A stretch of 64,000 bases of DNA, from the NCBI RefSeq assembly GCF_000974785.1, contig NZ_BBWV01000002.1, positions 806,001 through 870,000 of the forward strand. The letters run 5' to 3'. The position numbers were made by a program, and so were the translations under genes. Source of the DNA: Flavihumibacter petaseus NBRC 106054 (GTDB taxonomy: Bacteria; Bacteroidota; Bacteroidia; Chitinophagales; Chitinophagaceae). The notes under the pieces were generated by a model. That model did no database searches, had not been told where the DNA came from, and was given only the letters and a program-made list of their open reading frames with translations. Shown piece by piece: positions 34,688 through 42,900 of this stretch (position 1 is the stretch's first letter; each line of letters begins with the position of its first letter).

Positions 34688-36085
34688 ATGCGTAATCGAA
34701 ACAGTAATCCACTTCGCTGGATCGTTGCAGGTATACTTTTGCTTCTGCTTACCTGGGGTATCCGCTATCTCTGGGTTTCGCTGCCCATTATTACGGGCTA
34801 CAGTGCGAAAATGGCCTGCTCCTGCACCTTCCTGAGCGGACGGCCCTTGTCAGCTGTTGAAAAGGAAGAACTCGGTACCGGCCCGCTGGCATGGGCAACG
34901 TTGCGCCTGGATTCGTCAGATCAATCTGTTACCGCTACTGTATTCGGACTGGCTGCTAAAAAAGCCATTTACAGGAAAGGGCTTGGCTGCACCCTGGTGA
35001 ATGGTATTCCCGAGTCAGCCATCCGCGCCCAGGCTGGTAACTTTTCCTCTGCAACATTACCTCCTGCCGACAGCCTGCCATGGCCCATGGGAGACCGGTT
35101 GAGCGATACCTTTCCGGAAGGTATTGACCGGACCCGGCTGATGGCAGCCATCAATACCGCTTTCCTCGAACCGGATACTACCAGGCTGCTTCGCACCCGC
35201 GCGGTAGTGATCGTTTACAAGGGTCAGCTGGTTGGTGAACAGTATGCCCCTGGTTTCGACCGGCATACGCCGCAACTGAGCTGGTCAATGGCAAAAAGTG
35301 TTACCAGTGCCCTGGTCGGAAAGCTGGTGATGGAAGGGAAGCTTCAGCCGGACCAGCCAGCGCCTGTACCGGAATGGCAGTCGGTTAAAGATGGCCGTGA
35401 AGCGATTACACTCAAAAACCTGTTGCATCAGTCGAGCGGACTGGATTTCGAGGAGAACTATGCCAAATCATCAGATGCCACCAATATGCTTTTCCGCGAA
35501 GCCGATATGGGCGGCTACACGGCAGGGCATGCCCTGCGCGAAAAACCGGGTACCCGGTTCTATTACTCCAGCGGGAATTCGAATATCATTGCCGGAATTG
35601 TTCGCCGTACGATCGGTGATGCCGCCTATCATAGTTACCCGGCGGATTCCCTGTTTTATCCCGCCGGCATCCGGAGCATGGTGCTGGAGCCTGATGCAAA
35701 TGGCACCTATGTCGGCTCCTCCTATGCATTTGCTAATGCGCGGGACTGGGCCCGTTTCGGCCTGTTATATGCCAATGACGGTATGGCCGGGGGCCACCGG
35801 TTATTGCCGGAAGGCTGGGTAAAAGCTACGGTAACCCCTGCGCCGGCTGCTCCCCGGGGACAATACGGCTACCAGTTCTGGCTGAACGCCGGCCCGGCCG
35901 GAAACTCTGCCGCACGCCTGTATCCGCAGCTGCCGGAAGACATGTATTATGCCGATGGCTATGAGGGGCAATATGTGATCGTCATTCCTTCGCGGCAGCT
36001 GGTGCTCGTACGCCTCGGACAAACGAATGGTGACAATTTTGACCTCGTGGCTTTTGTGGGAGGCGTGCTGGGGGCGCTGAAATAA
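34688..36085 (+). CDS. Class C beta-lactamase-fold serine hydrolase, membrane-anchored
   Basis: The 465-residue protein has an N-terminal membrane anchor (about 11-32), a Cys pair in Met-Ala-Cys-Ser-Cys near residue 43, and a serine hydrolase domain from about 150. The catalytic Ser-Met-Ala-Lys (SxxK) is in Trp-Ser-Met-Ala-Lys-Ser-Val, and a Tyr-Tyr-Ser-Ser-Gly-Asn motif takes the place of the YxN box. This matches class C beta-lactamase/esterase-like proteins, whose substrates range from peptidoglycan to esters. ATG 34688 is chosen because GGAGG lies 12 bases upstream; the start at 34598 overlaps the previous gene. Confidence 0.87.
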   Translation: MRNRNSNPLRWIVAGILLLLLTWGIRYLWVSLPIITGYSAKMACSCTFLSGRPLSAVEKEELGTGPLAWATLRLDSSDQSVTATVFGLAAKKAIYRKGLGCTLVNGIPESAIRAQAGNFSSATLPPADSLPWPMGDRLSDTFPEGIDRTRLMAAINTAFLEPDTTRLLRTRAVVIVYKGQLVGEQYAPGFDRHTPQLSWSMAKSVTSALVGKLVMEGKLQPDQPAPVPEWQSVKDGREAITLKNLLHQSSGLDFEENYAKSSDATNMLFREADMGGYTAGHALREKPGTRFYYSSGNSNIIAGIVRRTIGDAAYHSYPADSLFYPAGIRSMVLEPDANGTYVGSSYAFANARDWARFGLLYANDGMAGGHRLLPEGWVKATVTPAPAAPRGQYGYQFWLNAGPAGNSAARLYPQLPEDMYYADGYEGQYVIVIPSRQLVLVRLGQTNGDNFDLVAFVGGVLGALK

Positions 36086-36106
36086 CAGGAAGGTTTGTGG
36101 TCTGAA

Positions 36107-36124
36107 GTCTGGGGTTTGAAGTTG
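36107..36124 (+). repeat. Left arm, second copy of the G/T-rich repeat
   Basis: Its first 17 bases match 7358-7374 exactly. The 15 bases at 36110-36124 are inverted at 36473-36487. Confidence 0.8.
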
Positions 36125-36472
36125 AGCTACCACACGGTGTTTCCTGATCGAAATTGTAGCAGCCGTGTCCAAAAGCTCTCTGTTAAACCAGTAAACTGTT
36201 AAACCAGGAACAATTAAGGGGAGTTTATTAGCTCGTACACTTTTTAAAGGGAATCTGATATGCCACGGCTGGAAAATCTTATTGGACGGAAGGAGTAAAG
36301 TATATTAATCTCCGCTTTGCACATAACCCGGCAATTATAATAATCGTATACAAATGTGCGGTTTTGTGAAACGCAGTGTGGTGGCTCATTTCACTACGTT
36401 ATACAAATTAACCATCTTCGAAAAAGCAATACACTTTTCTGCAAGGACGACGAAGTAGCCAACAGTAACTCC

Positions 36473-36487
36473 CAACTTCAAACCCCA
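36473..36487 (-). repeat. Right arm, second copy of the G/T-rich repeat
   Basis: Perfect 15-base reverse complement of 36110-36124; 348 bases separate the arms, similar to the 279 in the first element. Confidence 0.8.
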
Positions 36488-36508
36488 AACCCTTTTCAAA
36501 AAAACGGT

Positions 36509-37630
36509 TCAAAAAAACTTCAGGCAAACCGGGTTCGGAACATCTATAATACCCTTACTGGTGAGCTGGCCCGTCTCCGCATTCCTTTCGAACACTTCAA
36601 TGCCGCCACTTTCCTGGCCGGCAACCAGCAGGTATTTTCCGGAAGGGTCGATCACAAAATTCCGGGGCTTTTTGACCTTCAGGTCCTGGAAGCCGGCATT
36701 GGTCATCATTCCGGTTTTGGGATCGATACTGATAATGGCAATGTTATTGGACGCATAACGGTTGGAGGCATATACGAATTTGCCATCAGGGCTCACATGG
36801 ATATCTGCACTTCCTCTATCCCCGCTGTATTGGGGTGTATGGGCATCAACTGATTGCAACATCGTCATTTTCCCTTTTTTGTATTGCCAGGAAGACACCT
36901 TTCCAGACATTTCTCCCATTTCAAAAAACCAGCGGCCATTCGGATGAAAAGCAATATGCCTGGGACCATCGCCGGGTGCAGTTGCAGCAAACGGCGGATT
37001 GGCAGCACTGAGCGCAGTCTGGTCTGCCTCGCTGTTGAATTTGTACGTAAATATTTTATCCAGGCCCAGGTCGCATACGAGTACATACCTGCCATCAGGA
37101 GTGATGGTCGTGCTGTGTACATGCGGGCCTTCCTGCCGGTCAGGATTGGTTCCTTTGCCGGTATGTTGTATCAGTTGCTGTTTGTCAGCCAGGCTGCCAT
37201 CTATCAGTAAAGGATACGCTACCAGGCTGCCGCCCCCGTAATTCGCTGCGATCACCCATTTGCGATTATCTGACGCTGTTATATAACAGGGATAGTCACC
37301 TCCCGATGGAAGTTTGTTGAGAAAGGTCAGTTTCCCATCAGAAGGGTTTACCGAAAATGCACTGATCGAACCCGGTTCTTTTCCCCCGTTCTCATTTACG
37401 GCATACAGGTTTTTACCGTCTTTGCTCAGGGTGAGATAGGAGGGATTGGATACACCGGATGTAACACCACCAGGAGTGGCAGTGCCCGTTGCCGGATCAA
37501 AATTGAACAGGTAGATGCCCTCGCTTTTGTCGGAGGTATAGGTGCCCACATACAGGCGGAGCATTTGGGATTGTGCCGGTATGGCAGCACAACAGGCGAA
37601 AAAGGAAAGTAAGAATGGTGCAATGCGCAT
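36509..37630 (-). CDS. Secreted lactonase family (7-bladed beta-propeller) protein
   Basis: The 373-residue protein has a signal peptide (cleavage near Ala-Gln-Ser-Gln) and the propeller repeats of the 6-phosphogluconolactonase-like YbhE family: Tyr-Val-Gly-Thr-Tyr-Thr-Ser, Gly-(x)-Pro-His-Val-His-Ser, Gly-Asp-Gly-Pro-Arg-His-Ile-Ala-Phe-His-Pro and Pro-Arg-Asn-Phe-Val-Ile-Asp-Pro-Ser-Gly. The signal peptide means it acts outside the cytoplasm, so it is unlikely to be the pentose-phosphate enzyme. The start is 11 bases after the J-domain gene, suggesting co-transcription. Confidence 0.9.
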   Translation of the reverse strand: MRIAPFLLSFFACCAAIPAQSQMLRLYVGTYTSDKSEGIYLFNFDPATGTATPGGVTSGVSNPSYLTLSKDGKNLYAVNENGGKEPGSISAFSVNPSDGKLTFLNKLPSGGDYPCYITASDNRKWVIAANYGGGSLVAYPLLIDGSLADKQQLIQHTGKGTNPDRQEGPHVHSTTITPDGRYVLVCDLGLDKIFTYKFNSEADQTALSAANPPFAATAPGDGPRHIAFHPNGRWFFEMGEMSGKVSSWQYKKGKMTMLQSVDAHTPQYSGDRGSADIHVSPDGKFVYASNRYASNNIAIISIDPKTGMMTNAGFQDLKVKKPRNFVIDPSGKYLLVAGQESGGIEVFERNAETGQLTSKGIIDVPNPVCLKFF

Positions 37631-37641
37631 AGGTGTTCTGT

Positions 37642-38286
37642 TTAGGCCAGTAAATAAATCAGCAAACAAAGGATTAAAGCTACTACAACCATCAGTATTC
37701 CCTTATACCGGTCCCACAAATACTGATGCTTTTTTGCCCTTTCAAACTGGCGGAGCTCCCCGAGCAGCTGGTTATCCGCGCCGGCCAACTTCACCAGGCG
37801 CAATACGAGCTTTTCAGCCATCGGCCAGGGCAGGTATCCAGTTCCGTGGAGGAGGGAGTAAAAAAGAATTTTTCTGCTTTGGGATTCAGGTGCTTCCTGC
37901 AGCAAATGGAGGTGGTGGTCGTTAAGCAACTGTTCCAATTGCCGGAACAGGGCCTGATGGTTCATCCGGAAGGTGTCAAGGCCGTTCACATAGTTCTCGA
38001 TCGTTCTTGCCTGTGAGACCAGGTCAATAATGGTAGGCGCTGGTGCCTGCTGTTGCATAGAAGGAATTTCCCGCCAGCGCTGCTGGTGATATTCACTACG
38101 TTTCACAGGATTACTCAGCACTTCATAGGCTTCCTGAATTTCGCGGAAATGGCTGGCGGCAAACGTGTTGCCCGTGTTGCGGTCGGGATGATACCGCATA
38201 GCCAGTTTGCGGAAGGCTTTTTTGACAGCACCTTCCGAAGCGCCCGGCTTGATTTCCAGCAATGCGTAATAATCCTTGATGGGCAT
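37642..38286 (-). CDS. Membrane-tethered J-domain protein
   Basis: The 214-residue protein has an N-terminal J-domain (about 4-70) with the required His-Pro-Asp in Tyr-His-Pro-Asp-Arg-Asn, a middle helical region, and one C-terminal membrane helix (about 195-213). It lacks the Gly/Phe, zinc-finger and substrate domains of DnaJ, so it probably recruits DnaK to the membrane for a specific task. It heads a two-gene unit with the lactonase-like protein, an odd functional pairing. A TATCTTCG (one mismatch to TAnnTTTG) lies about 15 bases upstream. Confidence 0.9.
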   Translation of the reverse strand: MPIKDYYALLEIKPGASEGAVKKAFRKLAMRYHPDRNTGNTFAASHFREIQEAYEVLSNPVKRSEYHQQRWREIPSMQQQAPAPTIIDLVSQARTIENYVNGLDTFRMNHQALFRQLEQLLNDHHLHLLQEAPESQSRKILFYSLLHGTGYLPWPMAEKLVLRLVKLAGADNQLLGELRQFERAKKHQYLWDRYKGILMVVVALILCLLIYLLA

Positions 38287-38334
38287 CGGTTATTTACGAA
38301 GATACTATCGTGCTATTATTTTCGTTCTATAGTG

Positions 38335-38342
38335 TAGTTTTG
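38335..38342 (+). promoter_or_regulatory. -7 promoter element (TAGTTTTG)
   Basis: Full TAnnTTTG match 16 bases before the polysaccharide deacetylase ATG. Confidence 0.45.
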
Positions 38343-38358
38343 TTTCAATATCCCAGCT

Positions 38359-39300
38359 ATGAAAAACAACCTGCTTACACCCCGTGCCCTTGCTTTGTGT
38401 GCATTCCTGTCTTTATCCCTGATGGCTTGTGAATGGAAGAAGCCTTCCGCCCAGGCAAGCGTTGTGGCGCTTTCCGGCAATGCAGCTTCCGGTACTGAAA
38501 CAACTGCTGAAGAAAGTGCTGCAGCAAAAGCGGTTACTGTTCCTGTCGGATCAGCTAATGAAGCCGGTAACGCGGAACTTCCCGCTCCTGCCGTCGGCTC
38601 AGCCGCCAGCATTATGGCACGCCCGCAGATCCCCATCCTTTGTTATCACCAGATCCGCGACTATCGTCCAACCGACTCGCGTTCTGCAAAAGATTATATC
38701 ATTCCGCCGGCCGATTTCAAAGCCCAGATGAAAGGCCTCGCCGATAGTGGTTATACCACCATTCTTCCGGCGCAGTTATATGAATACCTCGTTACCGGCA
38801 AACAGCTTCCGCCGAAACCGGTAATGCTGACTTTCGATGATGGCTGCGACGAGCAGTTTGAATTCGCGCACAGTGTACTGAATCCGCTGAAGTTCAAAGG
38901 CGCCTATTTTATCATGACGGTTTCGGTTAACCGCCCGAACTACATGAAGGCAGAACAGATCCGCCAGCTGGCTGATGAAGGCCATGCCATCGGTCTCCAT
39001 ACATGGGACCATCACAATGTAAAACAATACCAGGGCACCGACTGGCAGAAGCAGATCGAACAACCGAAACTGTCACTGGAAAAAATAACCGGCAGACCTA
39101 TCCAGTTTTTTGCCTATCCGTTCGGGCTGTGGAATCCTCAGGCGATACCGCAATTGAAAGACCGGGGCCTGATGGCAGCCTTCCAGTTGTCCACTGCCCG
39201 TGATGCCAATGATCCCCTGTACACAATCCGCAGGATCATCGTTCCGGGCGGATGGTCCGGCGCTCAGCTGGTGAACCGGATGAAAAACAGTTTTCACTGA
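38359..39300 (+). CDS. Polysaccharide deacetylase (NodB-type) lipoprotein
   Basis: The 313-residue product has a lipobox Leu-Met-Ala-Cys (Cys24), an Ala/Ser/Glu-rich linker (about 30-85) and a NodB-type domain (about 90-310). Metal- and acid-binding motifs are visible: Thr-Phe-Asp-Asp-Gly (catalytic Asp and first metal ligand) and Leu-His-Thr-Trp-Asp-His (H-x3-H). It should remove acetyl groups from N-acetylated glycans such as peptidoglycan or an exopolysaccharide on the periplasmic face or surface. The substrate is not evident. A terminator follows directly. Confidence 0.9.
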   Translation: MKNNLLTPRALALCAFLSLSLMACEWKKPSAQASVVALSGNAASGTETTAEESAAAKAVTVPVGSANEAGNAELPAPAVGSAASIMARPQIPILCYHQIRDYRPTDSRSAKDYIIPPADFKAQMKGLADSGYTTILPAQLYEYLVTGKQLPPKPVMLTFDDGCDEQFEFAHSVLNPLKFKGAYFIMTVSVNRPNYMKAEQIRQLADEGHAIGLHTWDHHNVKQYQGTDWQKQIEQPKLSLEKITGRPIQFFAYPFGLWNPQAIPQLKDRGLMAAFQLSTARDANDPLYTIRRIIVPGGWSGAQLVNRMKNSFH

Positions 39301-39317
39301 TCCGTTCCCTATACAAC

Positions 39318-39352
39318 AAAGCCCGAATGGTAATCCATCCGGGCTTTTTTTA
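39318..39352. terminator. Bidirectional terminator between the deacetylase and gcvP
   Basis: Stem GCCCG(A)ATGG / CCATCCGGGC with TAAT loop, flanked by A-rich and T7 runs. Stops of both convergent genes are within 20 bases. Confidence 0.85.
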
Positions 39353-39367
39353 TTTCTGTAACTGCGC

Positions 39368-42244
39368 TTATTCTTCAGCGTACGCACTTACAGGCTCACA
39401 GGTGCAGATCAGGTTCCTGTCACCATATGTATTGTTCACGCGGCTGACACTCGGCCAGAACTTATTGTCTCTTACGTACGGCAGCGGGAAAGCAGCCTGC
39501 TGGCGGGTGTAGACATGTTCCCAGGTATCTGCGGTAACCGTGTGCTGGGTATGCGGTGCATGTTTCAGCGGATTGTCCGCTTTGTCGCTGTTACCGTTCT
39601 CGATTGCCGCAATTTCTTCGCGGATGGCCAGCAATGCATCGCAGAAACGATCCAGCTCGGCTTTGTCTTCACTTTCCGTTGGCTCGATCATAATGGTGCC
39701 GGGTACTGGGAAACTCAGGGTAGGAGCGTGGAAACCGTAGTCCATCAGGCGCTTCGCCACATCTTCTGCTTCAATGCCTGCACTGGTTTTGAAAGGACGA
39801 AGGTCAACAATGAATTCATGTGCACAGGTGCCGTTGTGGCCAGTATACAGGATGGGGTATGCTTTTTCCAGTCTTGCCTTCATATAGTTGGCATTAAGAA
39901 TCGCATATTCCGTTGCCTTTCTCAGACCTCTCGCGCCCAGCATGCGGCAATACGCATAGCTGATCAGTAGAATGGAGGCTGATCCATAGGGTGCTGCAGA
40001 TACAGACCCGAATTCATTCTGAGGGCCGCCCAGAACCCAGTGACCGGGCAGGTGCGGTGCAAGATGTGCTTTCACACAGATAGGCCCCATGCCAGGGCCA
40101 CCACCACCGTGGGGGATGGCAAATGTCTTGTGGAGGTTCAGGTGACAAACATCAGCGCCGATCAACCCGGGTGAAGTTAATCCCACCTGTGCATTCATGT
40201 TTGCGCCATCCATATATACCTGTCCGCCATGCTGGTGAACGATATCGCAGATCTCCTTAACACTTTCCTCAAAAATGCCATAGGTGCTGGGGTAGGTGAT
40301 CATGGTGCCGGCAAGCTGGCTGCTGTACTGGGCGGCCTTGTTGCGGAAATCTTCCACATCGATATAACCATTCTCGAGGGCTTTCACCACCACTACTTTC
40401 ATACCCACCATTACTGCTGACGCAGGGTTGGTGCCGTGTGCGGAGATCGGGATCAGGATCACTTTCCTGTTGGTATCGCCGTTGGACAGGTGATAGTTGC
40501 GGATCGCGAGCAGTCCGGCATATTCCCCCTGGGCTCCACTGTTCGGTTGCATGCTGCAGGCATCAAAACCGGTGATGTTGCAAAGAAAGTCAGACAGTTC
40601 CCGGATAACGCGCTGGTATCCGGCTGCCTGGTCAAGTGGTGCGAACGGATGTATTTTACTGAAGTGGTTCCAGCTGAGCGGCATCATTTCGGTAGCCGCA
40701 TTGAGTTTCATCGTACAGCTGCCGAGGGAGATCATGGATGTGTTCAGGGACAGGTCCTTATTCTCAAGCGATTTGATATACCGCATCATCTGGCTTTCCG
40801 TACGATGCGTGTTGAACACCGGATGGGTGAGGTATTCTGAGGTGCGCGTGAGTGTGGAAGGAATATTTTCCAGGGAACTTTCATTGTCGAAGTCAAGTGT
40901 CACCACATTTTTGCCGGCTGCCCCAGCGAAGATGCCTGCAATATCAAGGAGGTCAGACTGTGTAGTGGTTTCATCGAGTGAGATCACAACGGTATTCAGG
41001 TCCACATAACGGAAATTGATCCGGTGCGCTACCGCGAGTTGCTGGATGGATGTGGCATTGTCTACCGTAACAGCGAGCGTATCAAAGAAATACTGGTGGT
41101 GGATCGCATAGCCATAGCTGCTCAGGGCGTCTGCCAGGCTGCGGGTAAGCAGGGAGACTCTTTTTGCGATCCTTTCCAGCCCTTCAGGACCATGATATAC
41201 AGCATACATGGCAGCCATGTTGGCCAGCAATGCCTGTGCCGTACAGATATTGGAAGTCGCTTTTTCGCGCTTGATATGTTGTTCGCGGGTCTGCAATGCC
41301 ATGCGGAGCGCACGGTTGCCCTGTGCGTCTACGCTGATCCCGATGATGCGGCCGGGAATAGCTCGTTTGAATTCATCCTTTACCGCGAAAAAAGCAGCGT
41401 GCGGACCGCCGTAACCGAGCGGTACACCAAAGCGCTGGGCGGAACCGAAGGCGACATCAGCGCCGAGTTCACCGGGCGAGGTGAGCAGGGTGAGGGCCAG
41501 CAGATCCGTCGCCATAGCAACAAATCCACCCACACCATGCACCTTTCCGATAAAGTCACGATAGTCTTCAATGCTGCCGTTGTCGTTGGGATATTGCACC
41601 AGGGCGCCAAAATAACGCTCATCAATAAACGCACTCTTATAATCGCCGAACACCACATCGATACCGATGGGGGTGGCACGGGTAACGATCAGGTCACGGG
41701 TTTGCGGGAACACACCATTGTCCACAAAGAACTTCGGCTGGTTGATCACCTCCGTTTTGTTCACATGGTGGAAGAGCATATTCATGGCTTCAGCAGCCGC
41801 TGTGGCTTCGTCGAGCAGGGAAGCATTGGCCAGTGGCAGGCCGGTGAGATCACAAACCATGGTCTGGTAATTCAGGAGGCTTTCCAGCCGGCCCTGTGAA
41901 ATTTCAGCCTGGTACGGCGTATACTGCGTATACCATCCCGGATTCTCAAAAATGTTCCGCAGGATAACACTGGGGGTAATGGTATCGTAGTAACCCTGGC
42001 CAATATAAGTGCGGAATACCTGGTTTTGCAGGGAAATGTCTTTCAGCTGCCGGAGCAATTCTGCCTCACTGATCGCATCCGGAACTTTCAGTGGTTCCTC
42101 TTTCCGGATTGCTGCAGGTATGGTTTTGTTAACCAGGTCTTCCAGGGAACTTTCGCCGATGGTGCGCAGTAATTCCGGCGTTTGATGGAGGGTTCCAATA
42201 TGACGACCAAGAAACTCATTGGATTGAACTTGAAATAAATTCAT
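39368..42244 (-). CDS. gcvP: Glycine dehydrogenase (decarboxylating), P protein
   Basis: The 958-residue protein decarboxylates glycine and hands the aminomethyl group to lipoylated H protein in the glycine cleavage system. Both halves of the fused P protein are present (N-terminal half with Tyr-Gly-Gly-Pro-His-Ala-Ala-Phe-Phe, C-terminal half with the PLP Lys in Asn-Leu-His-Lys-Thr-Phe and a Gly-rich Gly-Gly-Gly-Gly-Pro-Gly loop). Length is that of the single-chain form. gcvT and gcvH are not in the window. A TACCTTTG element lies 30 bases upstream. Confidence 0.97.
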   Translation of the reverse strand: MNLFQVQSNEFLGRHIGTLHQTPELLRTIGESSLEDLVNKTIPAAIRKEEPLKVPDAISEAELLRQLKDISLQNQVFRTYIGQGYYDTITPSVILRNIFENPGWYTQYTPYQAEISQGRLESLLNYQTMVCDLTGLPLANASLLDEATAAAEAMNMLFHHVNKTEVINQPKFFVDNGVFPQTRDLIVTRATPIGIDVVFGDYKSAFIDERYFGALVQYPNDNGSIEDYRDFIGKVHGVGGFVAMATDLLALTLLTSPGELGADVAFGSAQRFGVPLGYGGPHAAFFAVKDEFKRAIPGRIIGISVDAQGNRALRMALQTREQHIKREKATSNICTAQALLANMAAMYAVYHGPEGLERIAKRVSLLTRSLADALSSYGYAIHHQYFFDTLAVTVDNATSIQQLAVAHRINFRYVDLNTVVISLDETTTQSDLLDIAGIFAGAAGKNVVTLDFDNESSLENIPSTLTRTSEYLTHPVFNTHRTESQMMRYIKSLENKDLSLNTSMISLGSCTMKLNAATEMMPLSWNHFSKIHPFAPLDQAAGYQRVIRELSDFLCNITGFDACSMQPNSGAQGEYAGLLAIRNYHLSNGDTNRKVILIPISAHGTNPASAVMVGMKVVVVKALENGYIDVEDFRNKAAQYSSQLAGTMITYPSTYGIFEESVKEICDIVHQHGGQVYMDGANMNAQVGLTSPGLIGADVCHLNLHKTFAIPHGGGGPGMGPICVKAHLAPHLPGHWVLGGPQNEFGSVSAAPYGSASILLISYAYCRMLGARGLRKATEYAILNANYMKARLEKAYPILYTGHNGTCAHEFIVDLRPFKTSAGIEAEDVAKRLMDYGFHAPTLSFPVPGTIMIEPTESEDKAELDRFCDALLAIREEIAAIENGNSDKADNPLKHAPHTQHTVTADTWEHVYTRQQAAFPLPYVRDNKFWPSVSRVNNTYGDRNLICTCEPVSAYAEE

Positions 42245-42274
42245 AATGTGTATGTGTTAGCCATTTAGGATGTG

Positions 42275-42282
42275 CAAAGGTA
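42275..42282 (-). promoter_or_regulatory. -7 promoter element (TACCTTTG) for gcvP
   Basis: The minus strand reads TACCTTTG 30 bases before ATG 42244. No glycine riboswitch is visible in this short leader. Confidence 0.5.
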
Positions 42283-42410
42283 ACGCTTTCACCCGTCGGG
42301 TGGCATCCATAACGGGAAACCAGGCAAACGGTTGACGGGATTCACGATTTTAATCGAATGCTCACCCGGCCGGGGCACTCCGGAGGATGAAAAAAAGTTA
42401 ATTTGCGGCC

Positions 42411-42893
42411 ATGGATCAACCCATTCTTCAGCATTGGGAAAAAAGGAGTAAAGAACGGCAAAAGATCTACCGAAGGTTTCTGGAGAATAATCAAAAGTCG
42501 AAGGTATACAGTCAGTTGCCGGCTTTACATGAAGAGGCATTCAGCAAAATAGATTGCCTGCAATGCGCTGCCTGCTGCAAAAATTATTCACCGCGCTTCA
42601 AGACCCCCGATATCAAACGGATCAGCAAAACGCTAAAAGTAAAGGAAAGCCAGTTCATAGACACCTATCTCCGGATCGACCCTGAGGGGGACTATGTGGT
42701 CAAAGGCACTCCCTGTCCGTTCCTGGGTAGCGACAACCGCTGCAGTATCTATGAAGACCGTCCTTCAGACTGCCGCCGTTTTCCGTACACCGACGAGGAT
42801 GTACTGATGAAGCGTATTCAGCTCACCCTGAAGAACAGCAGCTTTTGCCCTGCCGTATATTATGTTTTGGAGAAACTCACTGCAATGAAATAA
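42411..42893 (+). CDS. YkgJ-type cysteine cluster protein
   Basis: The 160-residue protein has a Cys-x-x-Cys-Ala-Ala-Cys-Cys-Lys start of the cluster (about 43-51), then Thr-Pro-Cys-Pro-Phe-Leu, Arg-Cys-Ser-Ile-Tyr-Glu-Asp-Arg-Pro and Asp-Cys-Arg-Arg-Phe-Pro, the arrangement of the YkgJ/FliB-like Cys-cluster family. These proteins probably bind zinc or an Fe-S cluster; their role is not established. It is 7 bases before the KefB-type antiporter gene, so both are likely expressed together. Confidence 0.88.
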   Translation: MDQPILQHWEKRSKERQKIYRRFLENNQKSKVYSQLPALHEEAFSKIDCLQCAACCKNYSPRFKTPDIKRISKTLKVKESQFIDTYLRIDPEGDYVVKGTPCPFLGSDNRCSIYEDRPSDCRRFPYTDEDVLMKRIQLTLKNSSFCPAVYYVLEKLTAMK

Positions 42894-42900
42894 TTCGCCC

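Larger units (their letters stand above)
36086..36508. other. Non-coding intergenic region with second inverted-repeat element
   Basis: No credible gene in 423 bases. The ends carry facing copies of a TGGGGTTTGAAGTTG motif (36110-36124 and 36473-36487). The interior is A/T-rich and includes a direct repeat of GTTAAACCAG (about 36182 and 36198). No terminator is evident. Confidence 0.65.
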
